Position numbers and translations under genes: made by a program. Source: a virus. Taken from it: a stretch of 42,949 nt of DNA. This document shows positions 37,653 to 42,949 of the stretch, piece by piece. Under the pieces are notes generated by a model, which did not search any database, was not told where the DNA came from, and saw nothing but the letters and a program-made list of their open reading frames with translations. Each line of letters opens with the position of its first letter. The first letter of the stretch is position 1. Location of the stretch: the IMG/VR virus record IMGVR_UViG_3300022074_000105, positions 1 through 42,949 of that record; one strand, 5' to 3'.

Positions 37653-38771
37653 ATGAGTAAATTTCCAACCCTCTTCTCCAGGGCATCTACCGGTGCACTT
37701 CGAGAATGGACTATTGAATACAGCAATACCGCTTACAGAACCCATAGCGGTCAAGTAGAAGGCAAGATTACCACTTCTAAATGGTATGATGTTAAAGCCA
37801 CAAATGTTGGTCGAGCCAACGAACGTAACGTTGCGCAGCAGGCTGAGTTTGAAGCTCAAGCTAAGTGGCAGAAAAAGGTTGATGCTGGATACACTGAAGA
37901 TAAGACGGCTGTTGATACTTCGGTTAAATTTATTGAGCCTACTCTTGCAAAGAAGTGGGAAGATCGAAGTGATAAAGTTCAGTATCCTGTTTTCTCTCAA
38001 CCCAAACTCGACGGGATGCGAGCTGTGATCACCAAGGAAGGCGCTAAGAGCCGGAATGGAAAACCCTGGGTAACCATTCCCCACATCTTAAAGTCTCTTG
38101 AGCCGGTGTTTGAGGCCTTTCCTGATCTTATTCTTGACGGAGAGCTGTATAATCACGAATATAAAGAAGACTTTAACAAGATTTGTTCTCTTGCTAAAAA
38201 GACCAAACCATCCGAAGCGGATCTTGAAGAAAGTGCTGATAAGCTGCAGTTCCACTGGTATGATATTGCCGATCCAAATAAAAAGTTTGCGGGGCGCACC
38301 GTGGATCTTCAATCTGTTTACGATGAGTTTAACTTGAAGGATACTCCAATTCGAATGGTTGAAACAAACTTTCATAGTTGCTTAGCATCTGTTGACAGTG
38401 CTTACAAGGATTATGTTAACCGTGGATACGAAGGTCAAATGATTCGTGAAAGCGTTCCTTATGAATTTAAACGCAGCAGTGGTCTACTAAAGCGTAAAGA
38501 CTTTCAAGACGAAGAATATCTTATTCTTGATATCTGTGAAGGAAAGGGAAACAAAAGCGGCATGGCAGGTTATGCTATTCTCCAAACCGAAAACGGACAG
38601 ACGTTCAGGTCTAACATCAAAGGACCACACGACTTTCTCAAAGACTTGTTGGTAAATCGTGACAAGTATATTGGTTCTTATGGCACGTGTACTTTCTTTA
38701 ATCTTACCCCAGATGGAATACCGCGGTTCCCTTATCTTACTAGGTTAAGGGCTGGTAAATCAATAGACTAA
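37653..38771 (+). CDS. ATP-dependent DNA ligase
   Basis: Seals nicks during replication and repair. 372 residues: an N-terminal WGR-like segment (ALREWTIEYSNTAYRT... to about residue 75), then the nucleotidyltransferase domain with KLDG (Lys118 is adenylated; FSQPKLDGMRA), DGELYNHEY near 162, EGQMIRE near 270 and LLKRKDF near 286, and a short OB-fold end. It is shorter than T4 ligase (487). Replication genes gp59 and gp32 follow. Confidence 0.93.
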   Translation: MSKFPTLFSRASTGALREWTIEYSNTAYRTHSGQVEGKITTSKWYDVKATNVGRANERNVAQQAEFEAQAKWQKKVDAGYTEDKTAVDTSVKFIEPTLAKKWEDRSDKVQYPVFSQPKLDGMRAVITKEGAKSRNGKPWVTIPHILKSLEPVFEAFPDLILDGELYNHEYKEDFNKICSLAKKTKPSEADLEESADKLQFHWYDIADPNKKFAGRTVDLQSVYDEFNLKDTPIRMVETNFHSCLASVDSAYKDYVNRGYEGQMIRESVPYEFKRSSGLLKRKDFQDEEYLILDICEGKGNKSGMAGYAILQTENGQTFRSNIKGPHDFLKDLLVNRDKYIGSYGTCTFFNLTPDGIPRFPYLTRLRAGKSID

Positions 38772-38779
38772 TTTTATTA

Positions 38780-38808
38780 TTTACATTTATCTTAAATTGT
38801 GATAGAAT
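38780..38808 (+). promoter_or_regulatory. Promoter, TTTACA-17-TAGAAT
   Basis: TTTACA (38780-38785), 17 bases, TAGAAT (38803-38808). The ATG at 38815 is six bases after the -10 box, so the mRNA is expected to be leaderless. Confidence 0.85.
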
Positions 38809-38814
38809 ATAATT

Positions 38815-40029
38815 ATGGCAAAATTAAAAACTAAATTCTTAGACCGTCGAGGAGAAGTCAAAGCGGTTGATTTCAAGTTCACCGGAATGGAACCTACATG
38901 GGTAGATGCCGAAAGTATTAGTGCGGAAGAATACCACGAACGTCTAGGTCGTGCACTGCGCTTTTATAACTATTATCTCGACAGTAGCCAAATGCGCCCG
39001 TGGGTAATTGATTGGATGGGAAATAACGGATATACCAAATCCGATGTTTCTGCAATTAAAAATTTACCACCTAATGCACTTACAAGTACAGTTGGAAAGC
39101 TTGTGAGAATGTTGCAACGGGGTATGCCGGATGCTGCTCCTGGCTCTAGTAAATCCAAAGCTGCTTCTAAATTTATCCGTGAACATTTAAAGGATGCAAT
39201 TACAGATTATCAACTTATGGTTGAGTCTACCAATCCAGAACCAGAAGAAGACAGTTCAGAACCTAAACCTGTTGTTAAGACTCCTCTTCAAAGACTGGAA
39301 GCTAAAGTTAACGAAGAAGTGATTACCCATCTTGAAGTAATTCTTGATAGAATTGCAAAAGTTAACTATGATGATACTCCTACTAAAATGCCTTATATGG
39401 ATGTTAGTATGATGTTACGCAGCGCAGCTATTCCTGCTAAAGGAGCTAAGTTTGTTGTAAATTGGTTGACCACTCATCACGCTGAGCTTAAGTCTGCTGC
39501 TGATCGTACCTGCCCAGATGCTATTGAAGGTTACTCTTATTTGCGAAAGCCTCAACTAAATCGAATTGTTGCCAATTTTGAAAAGATGATTGATGCTGCA
39601 ACATCTCACGCTAAAGTTAAAAGTACACGTCGTCCTCGGGTGAAACGGCCGAGGTCTGCAGACAAGCAAGTTGCCCGTCTTAAATACCTGCAAGAGGATG
39701 ACACCTATTCATTACAGAGTATTGATCCTATATCAATTCCGTTTAGCCAAAGAGTTTATGTTTTTAATACAAAATATCGTCAGCTAAGTATTTACTATTC
39801 AAGTACACCAAGTGGCTTTAGCGTTAAAGGAACAAGTATCAAAGAGTTTGATCCTGACAAGAGTATTACCTTAACCCTTCGTAAACCCGAAGATGTGTTG
39901 CCGTTAATTCTCTCAGGAACTGTAAGAAAAATTGATAACTTGTTAAAGACATTGAAGACAAAGCCAAAAAAGGCTAACGGCAGAATTAATGCCAATATAG
40001 TTCTACTCAAATCATTTGATAAAGCATGA
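38815..40029 (+). CDS. Large conserved hypothetical protein
   Basis: 404 residues. The N-terminal third has YHERLGRALRFYNYYLDSSQ and a linker rich in Pro and Glu near residue 143, the middle MLRSAAIPAKGAKFVVNWL, and a basic stretch KSTRRPRVKRPRSADKQ near residue 270 before a C-terminal beta-rich part. It overlaps gp33 by four bases. Similar proteins stand beside gp33 and gp59 in T4-like marine phages; the function is unknown, but the basic stretch suggests DNA contact. Confidence 0.68.
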   Translation: MAKLKTKFLDRRGEVKAVDFKFTGMEPTWVDAESISAEEYHERLGRALRFYNYYLDSSQMRPWVIDWMGNNGYTKSDVSAIKNLPPNALTSTVGKLVRMLQRGMPDAAPGSSKSKAASKFIREHLKDAITDYQLMVESTNPEPEEDSSEPKPVVKTPLQRLEAKVNEEVITHLEVILDRIAKVNYDDTPTKMPYMDVSMMLRSAAIPAKGAKFVVNWLTTHHAELKSAADRTCPDAIEGYSYLRKPQLNRIVANFEKMIDAATSHAKVKSTRRPRVKRPRSADKQVARLKYLQEDDTYSLQSIDPISIPFSQRVYVFNTKYRQLSIYYSSTPSGFSVKGTSIKEFDPDKSITLTLRKPEDVLPLILSGTVRKIDNLLKTLKTKPKKANGRINANIVLLKSFDKA

Positions 40030-40283
40030 AAAAGAAAGAAATTGAAGAAGCGTTAAACCTTCCCATGACCAAAGAAGAGTTTATCTGCGAGGTTGAGACA
40101 CTTGTTCGCAGAGACGAAATGGGATATGCAGAAGCTATTATCTACATCTGTGAAGAAAAGGGTTTTGATCCTGAAGATATCACAACATTTGTTGGAGGTC
40201 CTTTAAAAGAAAAGCTTAAACTTGAAGCAGTAAATAATAACGTATTGAAAAGCAAAAAAAGTAATACGGCAAAACTATTATGA
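40026..40283 (+). CDS. 33: Late transcription co-activator gp33-like
   Basis: 85 residues. EFICEVETLVRRDEMGYAEAI and IYICEEKGFDPEDITTFVGG match the gp33 core that links the host RNA polymerase to the sliding clamp at late promoters. The basic end (KSKKSNTAKLL) follows. It is shorter than T4 gp33 (112), as in marine relatives. Position before gp59 and gp32 is the T4 order. TATAAATA-type promoters in the window are its expected targets. Confidence 0.82.
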   Translation: MKKKEIEEALNLPMTKEEFICEVETLVRRDEMGYAEAIIYICEEKGFDPEDITTFVGGPLKEKLKLEAVNNNVLKSKKSNTAKLL

Positions 40284-40915
40284 TAACTCTTAATAATGAA
40301 AGTTGTACTCCTATGGACGCGTGGAGTACGTTTACTGCAATGGCCTTGCACTTTAATTCTGAAAGGGATTATGATGCTTTTAAGTTTAACTTCAAAGGAC
40401 CAAGGTGCAAACGCGAAACTTTCATGGGCCACAAAAACCGATATCAGTTTGAAAAGTTGGCTAAGAAGTATCCAAAAAGAAACGATGTAATTCTTTACTC
40501 CCTTGCCAACTTACTCGAAGGCAACCGATGGATCGGTGAGTGCAACGACGACGTATACAACAAGTGGAGCGGGCGAATCCAAGCTTTGGATTACAGCTTT
40601 AAAAGTGATGTCTCTGTTTTAAGCGAGCACGCAGAAAAGGAATCATTAACTTTTGATCAATGCTTTATTCCAACCAATCTTAGCGAATCTCCATTGATAT
40701 ATAGATTATACACGGAAGGTAAGATCAGTATTGAAACGCTTGCTGTTTTTGAAAACATGCTGAGCTTTACTTCTAGTCTAAATAAGAAACTGATAGATCC
40801 TCTTGAAGTTTCTAAAGGTAACTCTTTTCTGATCTCAAAGTATGCACCTTTTTTGGTTCATGTTATAGATCTGAAAAAATATACAGGAAATGTACTTTCT
40901 GTATTTACAAAATAG
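40280..40915 (+). CDS. 59: Helicase loader gp59-like
   Basis: 211 residues (T4 gp59: 217). MDAWSTFTAMALHFNSERDY and FKFNFKGPRCKRETFMGHKN match the N-terminal DNA-binding domain, and the C-terminal half is helical (FENMLSFTSSLNKKLIDPL). gp59 loads the gp41 helicase onto gp32-coated forks. It lies between gp33 and gp32 as in T4 and overlaps gp33 by four bases. The promoter for gp32 lies within its last codons. Confidence 0.87.
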   Translation: MITLNNESCTPMDAWSTFTAMALHFNSERDYDAFKFNFKGPRCKRETFMGHKNRYQFEKLAKKYPKRNDVILYSLANLLEGNRWIGECNDDVYNKWSGRIQALDYSFKSDVSVLSEHAEKESLTFDQCFIPTNLSESPLIYRLYTEGKISIETLAVFENMLSFTSSLNKKLIDPLEVSKGNSFLISKYAPFLVHVIDLKKYTGNVLSVFTK

Positions 40916-40932
40916 TGATTATATGGTATAAT
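40904..40932 (+). promoter_or_regulatory. Promoter, TTTACA-17-TATAAT, for gp32
   Basis: TTTACA (40904-40909), 17 bases, TATAAT (40927-40932) with TGG before it. The -35 box lies inside the gp59 gene. It gives gp32 its own transcript with a leader of about 45 bases. Confidence 0.87.
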
Positions 40933-40940
40933 ATTATCAC

Positions 40941-40970
40941 ACAATATACAACGCAATACAACGCAATACA
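40941..40970 (+). repeat. 10-bp tandem repeats in gp32 leader
   Basis: ACGCAATACA occurs twice in tandem (40951-40970), preceded by a diverged copy (ACAATATACA, 40941-40950) and followed by an A-rich tract to the ATG. The leader is unstructured and repetitive, as expected for a single-strand-binding protein target. Confidence 0.8.
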
Positions 40971-40983
40971 ACAAAAAAATAAT

Positions 40984-41931
40984 ATGTCATTCGATAACCT
41001 AAAAGCAAATCGTCAAGCTGCCATTGGTAAGCTTGTTCAAGCGGCTGAAAAAGTCGGCGGATCCACTAGTAAAAACAACTATGGTGATGATCGATTCTGG
41101 AAGCCTGCAGTAGATAAAAGCGGGAATGGATACGCAGTAATTCGCTTTCTTCCTGCTAAAGAAGGAGATGATCTTCCGTGGGTCCGTTACTGGGATCACG
41201 GGTTTCAAGGGCCAACTGGTCGTTGGTACATTGAGAATTCTCTGACAAGTATTGGCAAAGACGATCCTGTTTCCGAACTTAATGGTCGCCTTTGGAACAG
41301 CGGGGTTGAATCTGATAAGGACCTTGCTCGCGCTCGCAAGCGGCGTCTTCATTACGTTTCAAATATCCTTGTGGTATCTGATCCTGCTAATCCCGAAAAC
41401 GAAGGAAAGACCTTTCTTTACAAGTACGGAAAGAAAATCTTTGACAAGATTATGGATGTTATGCAGCCTCAGTTCCAAGATGAGCAAGCGGTGAATCCGT
41501 TTGACTTTTGGGAAGGTGCAAACTTCAAGTTGAAGATTCGTAATTTCGAAGGTTATCGTAACTACGATAAGTCGGAGTTTGATTCTGCATCTCCTCTTTA
41601 CGAAGGTGATGAAGGACGTCTTCGCGATACATACGAAAGTCTTTACGAACTTGCTCCGTTTGTTGATCCTTCAACATATAAGTCGTATGAAGATCTCAAG
41701 CGAAAGCTTATTGAGGTTCTTGGCGAGGAAGAGGTTAATGGTGCCGCTAGTGTGGGTGCTCATGCAACCATTAACGAACCTTCAGCCCCAGGACTCGATA
41801 AAGTAGAGGATGAAATCCCTGGGCTGGGCGCTAATGCCGTAGCTCCGGAACCTGCTGCAGTTGAAGAAAGTGGTGGAAGCGATGATGACGACGATACTCT
41901 GTCGTATTTCGCTCAACTTGCTCAACAGTAA
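40984..41931 (+). CDS. 32: Single-stranded DNA-binding protein gp32
   Basis: Coats single-stranded DNA at the fork and recruits replication and repair proteins. 315 residues (T4: 301) with a basic N-terminus (FDNLKANRQAAIGKL), the OB-fold core (NGYAVIRFLPA, PWVRYWDHGF, KKIFDKIMDVM, NPFDFWEGANFKLKI) and an acidic tail ending SGGSDDDDDTLSYFAQLAQQ. The zinc-binding Cys of T4 gp32 are absent: the region near residue 84-100 reads ENSLTSIGKDDPVSELN and the whole protein has no Cys. Own promoter and repetitive leader. Confidence 0.94.
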   Translation: MSFDNLKANRQAAIGKLVQAAEKVGGSTSKNNYGDDRFWKPAVDKSGNGYAVIRFLPAKEGDDLPWVRYWDHGFQGPTGRWYIENSLTSIGKDDPVSELNGRLWNSGVESDKDLARARKRRLHYVSNILVVSDPANPENEGKTFLYKYGKKIFDKIMDVMQPQFQDEQAVNPFDFWEGANFKLKIRNFEGYRNYDKSEFDSASPLYEGDEGRLRDTYESLYELAPFVDPSTYKSYEDLKRKLIEVLGEEEVNGAASVGAHATINEPSAPGLDKVEDEIPGLGANAVAPEPAAVEESGGSDDDDDTLSYFAQLAQQ

Positions 41932-41954
41932 GGTTACCTCTAACTAAGAAAGAT

Positions 41955-41993
41955 AAGCCCCGTGGTTGTTAATTCAGCTGCGGGGTTTTTTTT
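41955..41993 (+). terminator. Rho-independent terminator after gp32
   Basis: AAGCCCCG (41955-41962) pairs with CGGGGTTT (41981-41988), followed by a long T run. It ends the gp32 transcript and faces the stop of the minus-strand gene. Confidence 0.92.
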
Positions 41994-42948
41994 ATTTATT
42001 CATCACCGATCCTGTCTGGATCGGTGTACGTGGACCTGGTCTATTGTTTATTTGACTAACGGTATTTGAACGCTGACTGTTATCTACGTTATTCGTGATA
42101 TAATTATTAACATTTCCAGTAGAGTCTGAAACAAGTTTCATTAGCTCAGCACCCTCAGTTAATTCTTTTACAGAAACAGGAATGGGATCCTTTGGCGGAC
42201 CGAATTGTGCCGCCTGAGTTCCGACTAAGTTTCTATCGCCGGTAAGAGTGCGCGATAAACCTACCCCTGAGCTATTACTGGGTGGTGTCAAGAAATCTTT
42301 TATACCCTTAACGGTCTTATCAACAGCAGCTTTAGTTGTGACCATTAAGAGCAATGGAATGCCACCTTCTTCCGTGGCCAAACCAAGAGGGGTACCAGGT
42401 TCAGACTTTTCTCTAAGGAAGTTTTTAACAGAGAAATCAAGTACTTTTTGCCGGTCCTCTTCGGTCTCAATGCCAGGTATGGGCATCACATTTTGCTGCA
42501 CTGCTACTTCTTTTATGAAATCCGCTTGCCCTCCAATTAAAGATATACCAAATTCTTTATTGAACGCTGATCTCATCCTCTGCCTTTTAAACGCTGGATC
42601 AAGGGTGATAGGGAAGCCAGACTGTTCACTCAGTCGCGCATTTTCCTCGAGCAAACGTTGTTCTTCTTCGCGTGCTGCCTTAACTCCATCAAAAGCCGCG
42701 AATCCACCCAGAACCCCAAATCCCAACCTCCCAAGAACCCGCGATAACCGTGTGCTCTTAGCGGCCGCGGATGGAGGGCCCTTGGTCCGCGTGTTCCCGG
42801 GTTGCTTGGCATCATCAATCAGCGCTGGTCCTAGTCCTAGTCTGGCCGCCATGGCACCGGCACCGGCACCGGTTAATAATTCTGCGACGTCAATAAATTT
42901 CTCACCCGCCGTTTTCAAGAAACCTTTACCGCCGCTCGAATCACCCAA
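41992..42948 (-). CDS. Virion-associated protein, C-terminal part (truncated by window edge)
   Basis: About 318 residues are visible and the frame runs off the window end, so the N-terminus is missing. An Ala/Gly-rich stretch (LLTGAGAGAMAARLGLGPAL) and a region with hydrophobic helices (LGRLGFGVLGGFAAFDGVKA) precede a long helical part and an Asn-rich end (NVNNYITNNVDNSQRSNTV) like the ends of phage tail or tape-measure-type proteins. Strand and position suggest a structural module beyond the edge. The identity is uncertain. Confidence 0.6.
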   Translation of the reverse strand: MGDSSGGKGFLKTAGEKFIDVAELLTGAGAGAMAARLGLGPALIDDAKQPGNTRTKGPPSAAAKSTRLSRVLGRLGFGVLGGFAAFDGVKAAREEEQRLLEENARLSEQSGFPITLDPAFKRQRMRSAFNKEFGISLIGGQADFIKEVAVQQNVMPIPGIETEEDRQKVLDFSVKNFLREKSEPGTPLGLATEEGGIPLLLMVTTKAAVDKTVKGIKDFLTPPSNSSGVGLSRTLTGDRNLVGTQAAQFGPPKDPIPVSVKELTEGAELMKLVSDSTGNVNNYITNNVDNSQRSNTVSQINNRPGPRTPIQTGSVMNK

Positions 42949-42949
42949 G

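Noticed and set aside
37786-38028. Alternative frame inside the DNA ligase gene
   Set aside because: It is a shadow of a secure gene, with no family similarity or start signal.

Overview
The window is a dense, almost wholly coding 43 kb piece of a T4-like (contractile-tailed) bacteriophage genome, probably from a marine or aquatic virus. T4-type core genes place it: a partial ribonucleotide reductase NrdA, RNase H, a ClpP-like protease, PhoH, a dNMP kinase, a DnaQ-type exonuclease, an ATP-dependent DNA ligase, and the ordered run gp33 - gp59 - gp32. TATAAATA-type late promoter motifs stand before the holin, amidase and other late genes. No integrase, repressor or plasmid partition system is visible, so a lytic lifestyle is likely. 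The host cannot be fixed. The tRNA-His lacks G-1 and has A73, a feature of one alphaproteobacterial clade, whereas the DUF1549/DUF1553 + DUF1501 pair is typical of Planctomycetota and Verrucomicrobiota.

Layout. 1-5.5 kb: nucleotide and DNA metabolism with small zinc-ribbon proteins and a ClpP-like protease. 5.6-7.3 kb: an early block of tiny genes, ending in tRNA-His. 7.4-9.7 kb: a secreted NlpC/P60-like enzyme, a thioredoxin-fold protein and a GT4 glycosyltransferase. 9.7-14.8 kb: PhoH, a glycosyltransferase flanked by 30-bp direct repeats, a methyltransferase, dNMP kinase and exonuclease. 14.8-18.5 kb: a second early block, the UV-damage endonuclease UvsE and tRNA-Asp. 18.6-26.9 kb: a 13-gene AT-rich island of glycosyltransferases and methyltransferases bounded by two GT29-like genes. 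27-29.2 kb: lysis region (holin-like, overlapping spanin-like pair, amidase on the opposite strand). 29.25-32.2 kb: an exported DUF1549/DUF1553 protein with a CxxCH motif and a DUF1501 protein under a late promoter. 32.3-32.7 kb: a structured RNA abutting tRNA-Thr, then tRNA-Glu. 33-37.6 kb: further early blocks, a 3D-domain protein and a papain-like protease with a lipoprotein. 37.65-41.9 kb: ligase, gp33, gp59, gp32. The window ends inside a minus-strand virion-like gene.

Regulation is unusually legible. Twelve promoters fit TTTACA or TGTACA - 17 nt - TATAAT or TAGAAT. Four of them carry the same hairpin immediately upstream, forming a terminator-promoter module whose stem shows a compensatory change, and three of these four have further repeats upstream sharing the 8-mer TTTGTATC. 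Several promoters place the predicted transcription start on or within a few bases of the ATG, implying leaderless mRNAs. Many early genes begin with TATATTATG and no Shine-Dalgarno. A second promoter class (TATAAATA) marks late genes, and the window encodes gp33, the co-activator expected to act on such promoters.

The items most worth following are the DUF1549/DUF1553-DUF1501 pair in a phage, the pseudoknotted RNA joined to tRNA-Thr, the repeated hairpin-promoter module, and the glycosylation island.
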